Below are positions 48,945 through 58,806 of a stretch of 64,000 bases of DNA, piece by piece. Location: NCBI GenBank assembly GCA_034435055.1, contig DAOTXS010000024.1:1-64000 (forward strand). The letters are read 5' to 3'. The notes beneath the pieces were generated by a model. It was not told the DNA's origin, made no database searches, and saw only the letters and a list, made by a program, of their open reading frames with translations. Position 1 is the stretch's first letter. Each line of letters begins with the position of its first letter. The translations under genes were made by a program, and so were the position numbers. Origin of the DNA: DAOTXS01 sp034435055. GTDB lineage: Bacteria > Chloroflexota > Anaerolineae > UBA4142.

Positions 48945-50676
48945 AGATATTCAATCCCTGCAATTCCCACACTTCGGTGCGCGCCTCACGTCCTTTGGCT
49001 TGGATCGACGGCAATTTCTTCGCCTTGATCAAGTGTTGAATGTGAGCGTAGGTCTGTTTGCTGATCAAAATCTGTCCTTCCGCCGCGTTCTCTTGCAATC
49101 GCTTTGCCAGATTCACCGCGTCACCAATCGCCGTGAAATTCATTTGTTGCGCGGTTCCAATATTTCCCACCACCGCATCGCCGGTATGAATGCCGATGCC
49201 GTAATGCAAGCGCAAACTCTTGGGCAACTCGGCATGCAACTTGACGACCGCACCTCGCATCGCGAGCGCGGCACGCGCCGCGCGCAACGCGTGATCACTC
49301 TGAAGCAACGGCGCGTTGAACAACCCCATCACCGCGTCGCCCATAAATTTATCGAGCGTGCCTTCTTCCGCCAGAATCGCGTCGGCGGCGACAGCAAGAT
49401 AGTCGTTCAAAATATCGACGAGTTCTTCCGGCGGGAGTGGTTCGCTAAAGCGCGTAAAGCCGCGAATGTCTGCGAATAAAATCGTGATCTCTTGGCGATT
49501 GCCGCCGAGTTTTAGAAAATCCGGATTCGGCGGCAAGCGATCAACGACGGCAGGCGCAACGTACCGCTTGAACATTTCGCGTGTCGCTTCCAATTGGCGC
49601 ATTTCTGTCAGGTCCTCGACGACAATCGTAACGCCTTGCATTCGACCGCTTGCGTCTTTCAACGATGAAACGCTGAAACCCAAATGCACAACGCCGCGAT
49701 TCGGCAGTTCCGGCGCGATTTCCGCATCGACGCGACGTTTGCCGGCGCGTTTCACTTCGTCGACCATTTGCGGCAACCGCGTTGAACGCAACGGGGCAAG
49801 CGCGCGCCAGTACGGTTGTCCCAACGATTGCTGCGCGCCCGTCGCAAAAATAGTTTCTGCCGCGCGATTGAACGCGGTGATGCGGTCTTCCAAATCGGTG
49901 GCGACGACGCCGGATGTGATCGACGCAAAAATGTTGTCCTGAAATGTTTTGAGCGCGCTGATCTCATCGACTTTTTGGCGAATGTTTTCGTACAACCGTG
50001 CATTTTGAATGGCGACGGCAACGTGATCCGCGAACGCGCGGACGGCATTCAAGTCGGCGGACTGGAACATGCCGGGACGCAAACGATTATCGACGTAAAC
50101 CACGCCAATCACGCGGTCGCGCACTTTGAGCGGTGTGCACATGATCGAACGGAGCGATAAACTCACCACACTGTCAGTATCGGAAAAACGCGGATCGAGC
50201 GTGGCGTTGGTGCTGAGCACCGGCTCGCCGGTTTCGGCAACGCGCGTGATGATACTGCGGCTGACTTGAAACGCCGGGCTGGAAATAGTCGCGCGTTCAA
50301 AATTGCGCGCCACGCGGAATGTCAGATTGCCGTCGTCTTCGGCGAGCATCAAAAAGCCGCGTTCGGCGCGTGTCGTTTGGATGATAATATCCATCGCGCG
50401 GTCGAGCACTTGTTTGAGATCGAGTGTGGAGTTGACCGCGTGGCTCAATTGAAAGAGCCCGGCAAGTTGCACGCGCTCTTTTTCTTGTTGTTCCAGATCG
50501 GCGCTGAGGCGTTCCAAAAATTCGCCGAGTTTGGAAACGCGTTCGCTCAATTCGCCGGCGTGCGGAAACGTGGCTTGCCGCGAATCGAGCCAGAGAAAGA
50601 GGTCGCTCAAGCCGCGTCGCAGTTCGGCAATGTCGCGGCGCGTCCGTTCGATGGTGGAGAGGGTGAGTTCCGGCAT
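48943..50676 (-). CDS. GAF-PAS class III adenylate/guanylate cyclase
   Basis: A 577-residue cytoplasmic cyclase: a coiled-coil start, GAF (about 50-220), PAS (about 235-345) and a CYCc domain (about 370-577). The CYCc part has FADIRGFTRF and FMGDAVMG for the metal aspartates, LDKFMGD with the purine Lys, and FTAIGDAVNLAKRL with the Asp, Asn and Arg of catalysis, so it should be active, more likely adenylyl. It is the last gene of the signalling block, 3 nt after the kinase gene. Its product could feed the CNB protein at 54706. Confidence 0.93.
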   Translation of the reverse strand: MPELTLSTIERTRRDIAELRRGLSDLFLWLDSRQATFPHAGELSERVSKLGEFLERLSADLEQQEKERVQLAGLFQLSHAVNSTLDLKQVLDRAMDIIIQTTRAERGFLMLAEDDGNLTFRVARNFERATISSPAFQVSRSIITRVAETGEPVLSTNATLDPRFSDTDSVVSLSLRSIMCTPLKVRDRVIGVVYVDNRLRPGMFQSADLNAVRAFADHVAVAIQNARLYENIRQKVDEISALKTFQDNIFASITSGVVATDLEDRITAFNRAAETIFATGAQQSLGQPYWRALAPLRSTRLPQMVDEVKRAGKRRVDAEIAPELPNRGVVHLGFSVSSLKDASGRMQGVTIVVEDLTEMRQLEATREMFKRYVAPAVVDRLPPNPDFLKLGGNRQEITILFADIRGFTRFSEPLPPEELVDILNDYLAVAADAILAEEGTLDKFMGDAVMGLFNAPLLQSDHALRAARAALAMRGAVVKLHAELPKSLRLHYGIGIHTGDAVVGNIGTAQQMNFTAIGDAVNLAKRLQENAAEGQILISKQTYAHIQHLIKAKKLPSIQAKGREARTEVWELQGLNI

Positions 50677-50679
50677 GAA

Positions 50680-52371
50680 TTATTTTCCACTCAACTGTTT
50701 GAGTTGTTTGTTCGCTTCGTCTTTCAATTCCGGCGGGGTGTTGGGATTGTTGACAACCATCTGAAATTGGCGTTTGGCTTCATCGGTTTGTCCGCGATTG
50801 AGCGCAAGCATACCCAAACCGTAATGCGCTTGCGGTAAATTGGGATCGATGGCAACCGCGCGCGTGTAATCGCGCAACGCCTCCGCGATTTTGCCTTGCG
50901 CGCGCTCGATGTCGCCCAATCGCCACAATGCCTGCGCGTTGCCAGCATCCGCCTTGAGAACCTTTTCCACTTGCGCGCGCGCCTCGTCGAATTTTTTCTG
51001 CTCAAAATACAGATCGCCAAGTCCAAGTAACAACCCGGCATCGTCGGGCGCGATATTCAAGCCGGCTTGGAAATAACGCGTCGCGCGCTCGTAATCGTTG
51101 ATGCGCGTTGCCGCTTCGCCGGCGCGCAGGTACGCTCCCGGGCTGGCGGGATTGAGTCGAATGGCTTGATCGAATTCGGCGAACGCGGCGGCGAAATCTT
51201 TCTGCCGCATCAACGCTTCCGCAAGTTGCACGTGCGCAACCGGGTCTTGGGGATTTGCGGTAACTTTGTCGCGCGCCGCGCGCACGGGATCGACTGTTTG
51301 CGACGGCGGCGGCAGATTCTTGGATGTTTGGCGCAACGGCGATTGCGGATTGATCGTCATCACACCGCACAACAATAAAATCACAATCGTACCGATGACA
51401 CCGCACGTAACAAGCCATCGATTCTTTTGGGGTTGCGGCGCGGGTTTGGGCATTCCCTCGCTGATTTTTGCCGGCGGTGGTGTCGTTCTATCGCCCAGGT
51501 CGGGCGGCGGAGCCGGCACCGGCGTAATCGTCGAACCGGTTGGCGCGGGAATGCCCGCCGCTTGATACAGTGCATTCAGTAATTCGAGTGCGTTGGTGTA
51601 CCGCGCCGCCGGGTCTTTGGCAAGCGCTTTGAGCAAAACGCGTTCCACGTCTTTGGGCAAACCGGGATTGATTGACGAGGGCAACGGCAGGGGTGAATAG
51701 ATGTGATCGTGGATGATGGCGTATGGGGTGTCTGCACTGAACGGCACGCGCCCGGTCAGCATTTCGAACAGCACGACGCCGAGCGAGTAAATGTCGCTGC
51801 GTTCTGTCGCGGATACGCCGCGCGCTTGCTCCGGCGAAATGTATTGCGGCGTGCCGATCAACATATCTTGTGAGATTGTTGAGTCGCTTGCTTGGGCGAT
51901 GCGCGCGAGTCCAAAATCGGTGAGGAAAATGTGTTGGTCGCTCGCAAGGATAATGTTCGACGGTTTGATGTCGCGGTGCAAAATTCCTTGCGTGTGCGCG
52001 TACGCCAACCCCTCGGCAACCGGGCGAATGATCGATAACGCGCGTCCGACCGGCATCGCACCTTGGCGCAAGATTGTCTTGAGCGTTTTGCCATCGATGT
52101 AGCGCATCACGAGGTACGGCATCCCGCGTTCTTCGTCGAAATCGTAGATGGGGACGATGTTGGGGTGATCGAGTTTGGCAACGATGCGCGCCTCACGCTT
52201 GAAACGCGCGAGAAAGTTGGGGTCTTCTTTGAACGCCGGGTGCAATACTTTGATGGCAACGTAACGATCCAGTGCAGCGTGGTACGCTTTGTACACGGTT
52301 GCCATGCCACCTTGCCCCAGCGGTTCGATCACACGGTACGGTCCCAAATTGTCGCCCGGTGAAATGTTCAT
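50680..52371 (-). CDS. Membrane Ser/Thr protein kinase with TPR outer domain
   Basis: A 563-residue PknB-type kinase. Glycine loop LGQGGMATVYKAY, Lys in AIKVLHP, HRDIKPSNIIL and DFGLARI are complete. After the kinase (about 1-275) come a Pro-rich linker, a membrane helix (VTCGVIGTIVILLLCGVMTI) and tetratricopeptide repeats to the end, which should be outside the membrane. It starts just upstream of the cyclase and follows the second kinase gene by about 90 nt. It probably senses or assembles with surface partners. Confidence 0.93.
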   Translation of the reverse strand: MNISPGDNLGPYRVIEPLGQGGMATVYKAYHAALDRYVAIKVLHPAFKEDPNFLARFKREARIVAKLDHPNIVPIYDFDEERGMPYLVMRYIDGKTLKTILRQGAMPVGRALSIIRPVAEGLAYAHTQGILHRDIKPSNIILASDQHIFLTDFGLARIAQASDSTISQDMLIGTPQYISPEQARGVSATERSDIYSLGVVLFEMLTGRVPFSADTPYAIIHDHIYSPLPLPSSINPGLPKDVERVLLKALAKDPAARYTNALELLNALYQAAGIPAPTGSTITPVPAPPPDLGDRTTPPPAKISEGMPKPAPQPQKNRWLVTCGVIGTIVILLLCGVMTINPQSPLRQTSKNLPPPSQTVDPVRAARDKVTANPQDPVAHVQLAEALMRQKDFAAAFAEFDQAIRLNPASPGAYLRAGEAATRINDYERATRYFQAGLNIAPDDAGLLLGLGDLYFEQKKFDEARAQVEKVLKADAGNAQALWRLGDIERAQGKIAEALRDYTRAVAIDPNLPQAHYGLGMLALNRGQTDEAKRQFQMVVNNPNTPPELKDEANKQLKQLSGK

Positions 52372-52461
52372 CTGTTGCCTGCCGAGGAAAAATAAAAAAG
52401 CGCGTTCGGAAGTATTATATCCGATTTCGCGCCTTAAGCAATAAGCGATTTCTAGAAATAT

Positions 52462-54549
52462 TTACGGTCCCGCGCTCAACGATTCCCGCGCCCACAGATT
52501 GGCGTCTGGCGCGGCTTTGGGGATGAGCAATCGTTTGTCCGTTCCGTCCGCGCGCATTAGGAAAATCGCCCATTCTTTGCCTTCTTGATCGGAACGATAA
52601 AAAATGAAATTGCCGTCACTCGACCAAGTGGGTTGACCGGTGTTGCCTTTGTTGGCGGTCAATTGTTTTTGCCCCGAGCCGTCAGGATTTACGGTGAAAA
52701 TATTGACGCCGCCGCCCACGCTGGCTTGATAAACAATCTTGTCGCCGCGCGGCGACCATTGCGGACTGCCGCCGCTATCGCGCGTGATGAGCGTTGCAGC
52801 TTTGGTTCGCAAATCGTACACGAACAAACCGCATTGCGTCGTGTTGGGTTGACACCCGGCATACACGATGCGATTGCCGTCCGGCGCCCACGCCGGATTG
52901 AACCCGGTAGCGATTTCGCTAATGTTGGTGCCATCCACGTTGACGATGGTGATTTTGGTATCGCCGATGCTGAGTTTGCCGCGCACGTACATCAACCGCT
53001 TGCCGTCCGGCGACCACTGCACGCAACACGTTTCATTCTTGACGACGACGCGCGCGCCACTGCCATCGATGTTTGCAATGTAGATGCCTTCGTCTTTGAT
53101 GCGATGATACGCAATCAGTTTACCGTCCGGCGAAAGCGCGGGCCAATTGGAATTTTCGATGATCATTCGCGCGTCTGTGCCATCCGCATCGGCAATCCAA
53201 ATGAAATGCTGTTCCGCCGCTTCGCCGGTGGCAATGGTGTACACAATTTTCCCGCGTGGCACCGCCGCAACCGGCGCGGTCGATGCATCGCGCGTGGGTG
53301 TTGGCGGTACTCGCGTGGGCGAGGGCGGTGGCGGCGTCGGCGGAATTGGGGTGGCGGATGGTGTCGGCGTCGCCGTGGGCGATGGCGGAATTGCTGTTGC
53401 GGTTGGTGGAATCGTTGACGATGGCAAGACGACTAGAACGGCAGATGGCGATGGAATCGTCGTAGAAATTGCGGCGGTGATTGGCGGAGCAATCGCCACT
53501 TTGGGACTAGAAAACTGATATGTAACAAGTCCGATGCTGACCGCGCACCCAAAGAAAAGCGCGAGCGCGACCAGGATGATAAAAATGCCGGGCACCTGCG
53601 GACGTTGCGAGCGTTGGCGTAATTTTCCACCGACGCGCTCGAGTGATCCTTGTAGAGGATTGCCGTTGACGCGTTTATATTCGATGAGTGGAAACATTAC
53701 GGCGGAAGATTCGTCGTCTTGACGCGGACCTTCAATGGCGTTTTCCAGCGCGTGCATCATATCGCGGATACTGGCGTACCGGTGTTTCGGTTCTTTGGCA
53801 AGGGCTTTGAGTAAAACTTGTTCGACCGCCGGGCGAATCTTGGGATTGATCGTACGCGGTGCGGGCGGTGGTTGGTTGATCTGCGCCAGAATCGTCGCGT
53901 AGGGCGTGTCGCCCTGAAAAGGTGTGCGCCCGGTGAACATTTCGTACAGCACAACGCCGAAGGCGTAAATATCGGTGCGCGGATCGACCGGTTCGCTTTT
54001 GGCTTGTTCGGGGGAAATATATTGCGGCGAGCCAATCAACATATCTTGCGATGATGTCGATTCACTGCTGTGTTCGATGCGCGCGAGTCCAAAGTCGGTG
54101 AGGTAAACGTGCCCCTCGTGATCGATCAGAATGTTCGAGGGTTTGACATCGCGATGCAAAACACCGCGGCTGTGCGCGTACGCCAACGCGCTGGCAACCG
54201 CGCGCGCGATGTTGAGGATTTGGCGGGTGGCGAGCTTTTGCGATTGCAAAACGGCTTTGAGCGTTGTGCCGTCGATGTATTGTAGAACAAGGAATGGGGT
54301 ACTCTCAAACTCGGCGTAATCGTACACCGTAACAATGTTGGGGTGGTTGAGCTTGGCAATGATCGCGGCTTCGCGCTTGAGGCGCATTAAAAACGCTTTG
54401 TCTTCTTTGAGAATTGGATGGATGACTTTGAGCGCAACATCCCGTTCGAGCGTGGTCTGATGCGCTTTGTAGATGGTTGCCATCCCGCCTTGCCCAATGT
54501 AGGCGGTTATCTTATAGGGCCCAACACTTTCGCCGACAATAAAACCCAT
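52462..54549 (-). CDS. Membrane Ser/Thr protein kinase with TolB-like beta-propeller
   Basis: A 695-residue PknB-type kinase paralogous to its neighbour. IGQGGMATIYKAHQ, ALKVIHP, HRDVKPSNILI and DFGLARIEHSS are intact. A membrane helix (IFIILVALALFFGCAVSIGLV) follows, then a long Pro/Thr linker (PPSPTATPTPSATPIPPTP) and an outer six- or seven-blade TolB/WD40-like propeller with repeated SPDGKLIAY, WSPDGKRLMYV and WAPDGNRIVYA motifs. It lies between the CNB gene and the TPR kinase. Confidence 0.93.
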   Translation of the reverse strand: MGFIVGESVGPYKITAYIGQGGMATIYKAHQTTLERDVALKVIHPILKEDKAFLMRLKREAAIIAKLNHPNIVTVYDYAEFESTPFLVLQYIDGTTLKAVLQSQKLATRQILNIARAVASALAYAHSRGVLHRDVKPSNILIDHEGHVYLTDFGLARIEHSSESTSSQDMLIGSPQYISPEQAKSEPVDPRTDIYAFGVVLYEMFTGRTPFQGDTPYATILAQINQPPPAPRTINPKIRPAVEQVLLKALAKEPKHRYASIRDMMHALENAIEGPRQDDESSAVMFPLIEYKRVNGNPLQGSLERVGGKLRQRSQRPQVPGIFIILVALALFFGCAVSIGLVTYQFSSPKVAIAPPITAAISTTIPSPSAVLVVLPSSTIPPTATAIPPSPTATPTPSATPIPPTPPPPSPTRVPPTPTRDASTAPVAAVPRGKIVYTIATGEAAEQHFIWIADADGTDARMIIENSNWPALSPDGKLIAYHRIKDEGIYIANIDGSGARVVVKNETCCVQWSPDGKRLMYVRGKLSIGDTKITIVNVDGTNISEIATGFNPAWAPDGNRIVYAGCQPNTTQCGLFVYDLRTKAATLITRDSGGSPQWSPRGDKIVYQASVGGGVNIFTVNPDGSGQKQLTANKGNTGQPTWSSDGNFIFYRSDQEGKEWAIFLMRADGTDKRLLIPKAAPDANLWARESLSAGP

Positions 54550-54645
54550 TAGTTGAGACTCTCCGCAGAACCGCTCACATTATAGCCGAATTTGCGTGGA
54601 TAGACAAACCAGAAAATGGTCATAGGGTTATGCGCTGAAAAAGTT

Positions 54646-54688
54646 ACGGACGACAGCCGTCAGAGGGTTTCCGTCGTCTGTCGTCCGT
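54646..54688. repeat. ACGGACGACAG palindrome between the CNB gene and the kinase gene
   Basis: ACGGACGACAG and CTGTCGTCCGT form 11-bp perfect arms. It may end the CNB gene transcript as a hairpin but lacks a clear T-tail; the ACGGACGAC unit resembles the repeat in nuoL. Confidence 0.6.
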
Positions 54689-54705
54689 GTACAGATAGTT
54701 CCAAG

Positions 54706-57642
54706 TTATGGCATTGTGGTGAGTTGGAATGTAACGCGATAGTTGACGTGGCGGCGCATTGGCATAATCATCCCGCTGGCTTGATCGCTGGGATATTGAT
54801 CCATCACTTTGACACTGTACCCATCGCCATACATAAAGACACCATAGTTGCAATTGCAGATGTCATCAGCGCTTTTCTGCGGAAGACTTTCTGCCGGATA
54901 ATCGCCGGAACTTTCGCCCCACGCTCTAATCTTGGCTTCGGTGCGCTTGCCGTTTTCATCCTTGATCATCACGTAGATCGTGTGATCGTTGTTCGATTCG
55001 GAAATGTCTTCAAAGACTACGCTGGTGATCCGCCAGAATTTTTGTCCGCGCGCGACGGTGGCGGGGATCAATTTGAATTGATTCACGTGCGGCAAATCTT
55101 TCCCGCTTCCCGGCACCAGACGCGGATCGATCGATGCGGGCGGCAACGCCGGCACTGGTGCGGCGGGAGCCGCGGCAACGGCCGGCGCGGCAGGAACTGG
55201 GGTCTTGGTCGGCAGAACGCGTGTGGGTTGCGGACGCGGCGTAAAGGTCGGTTGTGGTGTACGGGTCGGCACCGGCGTATTCGTCGGTAACGCGTACGCA
55301 ACTTTGGAGCGACCGCCGTTGGAATTGCCATTCGACGTTTCGGCAGTCTTGTTTCCGTTTGTCGCGGCGGTATTTTCCGCGCTCGACAATTGCAAACCGC
55401 CGACAGCCGAACTCACCGTCGAGATGGTCATCCAAGGAATCGAGACGATCAAAAACCAGAAGGCGAACATCAACAGAACGAGCAAGCGCAATTTTCCGCC
55501 AACCGATAGTTTATTCAGCCAAGGTCCAAATTCTCTGCCGAACGAATTATCGCGGCGCGCGGCGTGGGGTTGCGCTTTTGCAGCGGTCGATTTATGCGTT
55601 GGTAAATGCGGCGCGGGAAGGTGCGGCATTTGCACGTGTGGTAATTGAACGTGCGGCAAATGCGGTGTTTCGATATGCGGTAGATGCGGTTTCGAAATGT
55701 GCGGCAAATGAACATTCGGCAGATGCGGCTTGTTCGATTGTTCTGGTTTCGGCGTTTGCTTTGGCGCAATCGTTTGTCGTGCGGCGGGTGTTGCCGCCGG
55801 TTTTGGCGCGCTCGGCGCCACCGGTTTGGCTACCGTTTGCGGTTTCGGTGGAACTGCCGTCGCTCGAATGGGACGCGCGCCGGAAGGTGGTTGCTGAACG
55901 CGCGGCGGTGGCGGAACATTTGCCGGCGGACGCGCGGCAGGCGCGCGTGGCGGTACCGCCATCCCGGGACGCGGACGACTGCCGGGCGGCGGCGTTTGGG
56001 CGCGTTGAACGCGCGCCAATCGATCTGCCATCACGCGCGTAACCGTCAACGCAAGCGCGGGATAATTTTCCATCAACGCGATGAAATCGGCTTTGCTGAT
56101 CGTCCACAGCTCCGCTTCGGTCAGCGTTTGCGCGGTGGTGGCGTACAGCGTGTTCTGGACGATTTCTTGTTCGCCGAAGGAATCGCCGGCATCGAGAATA
56201 TCGATGGTGATTGGTTCGCCGGCGGGACCGGTGGCAATTCGCTTGACTTCGCCTTTTTCGATAAGATACAATGTTTGGGCGGGTTGACCGGCAAGGCAAA
56301 TGATTTCGCCGGGGCGGAAGCGCAAACCGCGGACGTGCTTGGAAATTTCTTTGAGTTCGCTCGTGGCGAGGTTGGAGAACAAGTGGATGCGACGCAAATG
56401 CCGGATGACAAAATCGCTTTCGCGCGAGGTGAGCCGCTGACTGAGCGCGCGGCTGAGCGAGACGCTGATTTCCGGATACTGCACCATCAAATCGTCGAAA
56501 TCGTTTTTGTACATCACCCACACAGTCGTATCTGTTGCGGCACGCGCACATTCGGCGCGGGTGCGGCCGGTGAGCAACGCCATTTCGCCAAAGGCATCGC
56601 CGGGGCGGAGCCGTTCCAACAACATCGCGTCGGAAAACACAGAATCGGTCAAGCGGACTTCGCCGGAATCGACGATGTACATTGCATCGCCGGGCGTACC
56701 TTCGCGGTAGATCAATTCGTCGGTTGGAAAGTGACGCAAGACCAGATGCGCGGCGAGCATCGTGAGCGTGTCGGTTGGGACATCAGCAAAGAGTTGGAGT
56801 TGACGCAAACGCTCGACCGCGTCGGCTTGGTCGCGTTGGCTCAACGATTCGGCGAGCGCGCGGCTCAACGCCAACGTGACGGCGGGGTGATCTTGAATGA
56901 TGGTTTGGTAAACTTGGTGCGACAAAATCCACACGGTTACATCGGTGATGGCGCGCGCGGTTGCCCCGTGTGCTTTGCCGGTCATTAACGCGGTATGCCC
57001 AAAGAGCGCGCCTTCTTTCAAATCCTCGAACGATTCTCCCTCGCTCGATTTGGTGACGAGCCGGACCGTGCCCTCTTCGATGAGGTACGCATTGTCGCCG
57101 GGGGAACCGGCGTCGATGATGACTTCGCCGCGCGGAATTGCGCGGAAATCGAGTTGTTGTGCGATGGCGCGCAAATCGTCTTGCGGCAGTGCGCTCAAGA
57201 GTTCGAGATTGCGTAAGCGTTGTTGCACCAAGTACTCTTCGAGGAAGGCAAGTCGGACGCCGATACTTGCGCTGAATTTCAATCCGATGCTGGGACATTC
57301 GTTGATGAGGTCTTCCAAATCGGCGCGCGCAAGTGTGAGCAATTGAGTATTCGCGGCGGAGCGAGCGGACGTGGAATACGGTCGCCCCATCAACATATCG
57401 ATTTCGCCCAGCAAACTGCCGGCGCCTAGATTAGCCAGAGTAACGGAATGATCGACCGAGCCGCCTTCCAACTTGACCCAGCCGGCGGTGATGATGAACA
57501 AGTGGTTTGCCGGCTGACCCTCGGCGATGATCAATTCGCCCGGCGCGGCTTGACGTCGCTTGAGGCGTTGGGTGACCAGTTGGCGTTCTTCTTCCGAGAG
57601 TCGTTGGAACAATGGCACCGTGTCGATGGGTTGCGGTATCAC
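54706..57642 (-). CDS. Membrane protein with four cyclic-nucleotide-binding domains
   Basis: 978 residues. Four CNB domains fill about residues 5-510, with repeated PGELI/GEM-type phosphate-binding loops (GSLLGEIDMLMGRP, GALFGHTALMTGKA, GDAFGEMALLTGRT, GDSFGEQEIVQNT). A Pro/Ala-rich stretch and a His-Pro repeat (PHLPHIETPHLPHVQLPH) follow, then a membrane helix (LLVLLMFAFWFLIVSIPWM), a Pro/Thr linker and an outer beta domain. GGAGGT precedes the GTG start. It likely carries a cyclic-nucleotide signal to the outer side. Confidence 0.9.
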   Translation of the reverse strand: MIPQPIDTVPLFQRLSEEERQLVTQRLKRRQAAPGELIIAEGQPANHLFIITAGWVKLEGGSVDHSVTLANLGAGSLLGEIDMLMGRPYSTSARSAANTQLLTLARADLEDLINECPSIGLKFSASIGVRLAFLEEYLVQQRLRNLELLSALPQDDLRAIAQQLDFRAIPRGEVIIDAGSPGDNAYLIEEGTVRLVTKSSEGESFEDLKEGALFGHTALMTGKAHGATARAITDVTVWILSHQVYQTIIQDHPAVTLALSRALAESLSQRDQADAVERLRQLQLFADVPTDTLTMLAAHLVLRHFPTDELIYREGTPGDAMYIVDSGEVRLTDSVFSDAMLLERLRPGDAFGEMALLTGRTRAECARAATDTTVWVMYKNDFDDLMVQYPEISVSLSRALSQRLTSRESDFVIRHLRRIHLFSNLATSELKEISKHVRGLRFRPGEIICLAGQPAQTLYLIEKGEVKRIATGPAGEPITIDILDAGDSFGEQEIVQNTLYATTAQTLTEAELWTISKADFIALMENYPALALTVTRVMADRLARVQRAQTPPPGSRPRPGMAVPPRAPAARPPANVPPPPRVQQPPSGARPIRATAVPPKPQTVAKPVAPSAPKPAATPAARQTIAPKQTPKPEQSNKPHLPNVHLPHISKPHLPHIETPHLPHVQLPHVQMPHLPAPHLPTHKSTAAKAQPHAARRDNSFGREFGPWLNKLSVGGKLRLLVLLMFAFWFLIVSIPWMTISTVSSAVGGLQLSSAENTAATNGNKTAETSNGNSNGGRSKVAYALPTNTPVPTRTPQPTFTPRPQPTRVLPTKTPVPAAPAVAAAPAAPVPALPPASIDPRLVPGSGKDLPHVNQFKLIPATVARGQKFWRITSVVFEDISESNNDHTIYVMIKDENGKRTEAKIRAWGESSGDYPAESLPQKSADDICNCNYGVFMYGDGYSVKVMDQYPSDQASGMIMPMRRHVNYRVTFQLTTMP

Positions 57643-57689
57643 TAAATTCTACCTCCAATAACCGCGATGAGCCATCAGCGGTTGGGATT

Positions 57690-58442
57690 TCATTTCTGTT
57701 GAAAAGTTATTTTCCAGCCGCGCGGCGTTGCGCGTTCGTTTCGACAATTTGCCGGCGCGGGTCCAATCACCAGATCGGACACGGTTTCGGCTTCTGCGCC
57801 CAGAATCGTAATCGCGTATTTTCCCGGCGCGGCTTCGTAATCGGCGAAACCGACGCCGCGTTCCGGCTTGAGGCCGGTGTAAATTGTTTCGAGCGTGTCC
57901 GCACTTCGAATTTCAATCCCGATGTTTGGCATATCATTGCCGGCGGCATCGCGGACGATGACGTACAAATGCGCCGTGTCTGGTTCTTCCACGCAACTCA
58001 GCAGTTTGTGTTCGACCACGCGATACATCAGCGATTGCGCGGCTGGCGTGGCGACGACGAAAACCGGCACGGGCGTTGGCGCGCCAGGCGCCGGACGCGC
58101 GGCTGTGTAGGGCAGTTTTAGTCCGAGCGCTTGTCCCAGGTGAATGAGTGCATCTTGCGTCAGTGAGTTATCGGAACCGGATTTCGCAATCAAATCATCG
58201 AAGGTTTTGGTCTCATTCGCCAGGTGCAATGCTTGGAGCCGGCGGCGCGCGGTACTTTGATCGCCGCTCAATTCATACGCCGCGCTGATCATTCGAACGT
58301 AATCGTCTTTGAGTGCTGGACGTAAATCCGCGGGATCAGCGTTTTGAAATTCGACGGGTGCCACCAGCCACGCGATACTCAAGCCCAGCGTAATGCCAAT
58401 TGCCAAACCGAGTAATCCCGCGCCGATTAGCGGACCTCGCAC
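57690..58442 (-). CDS. Membrane-anchored hypothetical protein, paralogous outer domain
   Basis: A 250-residue protein from the GTG at 58442. The N-terminal helix (LIGAGLLGLAIGITLGLSIAWLV) anchors it. A helical middle part is followed by a C-terminal beta domain with AHLYVIVRDAAGNDMPNIGIEIRS, PGKYAITIL and VGFADYEA. This resembles the outer domain of the CNB protein next to it (HTIYVMIKDENGKRTEAKI), so the pair may interact or share a ligand. It starts the block and lies 47 nt upstream of the CNB gene. The function is unknown. Confidence 0.7.
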   Translation of the reverse strand: MRGPLIGAGLLGLAIGITLGLSIAWLVAPVEFQNADPADLRPALKDDYVRMISAAYELSGDQSTARRRLQALHLANETKTFDDLIAKSGSDNSLTQDALIHLGQALGLKLPYTAARPAPGAPTPVPVFVVATPAAQSLMYRVVEHKLLSCVEEPDTAHLYVIVRDAAGNDMPNIGIEIRSADTLETIYTGLKPERGVGFADYEAAPGKYAITILGAEAETVSDLVIGPAPANCRNERATPRGWKITFQQK

Positions 58443-58616
58443 GAATCCCGAGTTGCTCGCAAAAATGAGATCGTCTCCGTTCGACTCCTGATGCTTGTGT
58501 TACAACACGTTCCGCCCGTTGGTTCGGAACATGGCTAAAGATGATGAAAAACGAGGATAAAGAATTAGGTGGTCTGGATACTCAAATGATGATATAATAA
58601 TTATCGTTGGCTCGTG

Positions 58617-58701
58617 TGCCGAAGGAGGGAATCGAACCCACAAGAGCGTTTAGCTCACACGATTTTGAGTCGTGCGCGTCTGCCAGTTCCGCCACTTCGG
58701 C
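58617..58701 (-). tRNA. tRNA-Leu(CAA)
   Basis: 85 nt with acceptor GCCGAAG/CTTCGGC, D-stem and loop GCGGAACTGGCA, anticodon stem CACGA/TCGTG with loop CTCAAAA (anticodon CAA), a long class II variable arm and T-loop GTTCGATTCC. Discriminator A. CCA is not encoded. It has its own promoter at 58713. Confidence 0.93.
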
Positions 58702-58712
58702 TTACGCCTCCA

Positions 58713-58741
58713 AGTATAGTGTAAACGGCAAGATAAGTCAA
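58713..58741 (-). promoter_or_regulatory. Predicted promoter of tRNA-Leu
   Basis: TTGACT (58741-58736) and TATACT (58718-58713) are 17 bp apart on the minus strand, with a start about 5 nt before the tRNA. Confidence 0.78.
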
Positions 58742-58806
58742 ATTAAAATAATGACCGAATGAGCCAATTTTTATGAAAAGTCGCAAGTTTTACGCATAAA
58801 CTTCCA

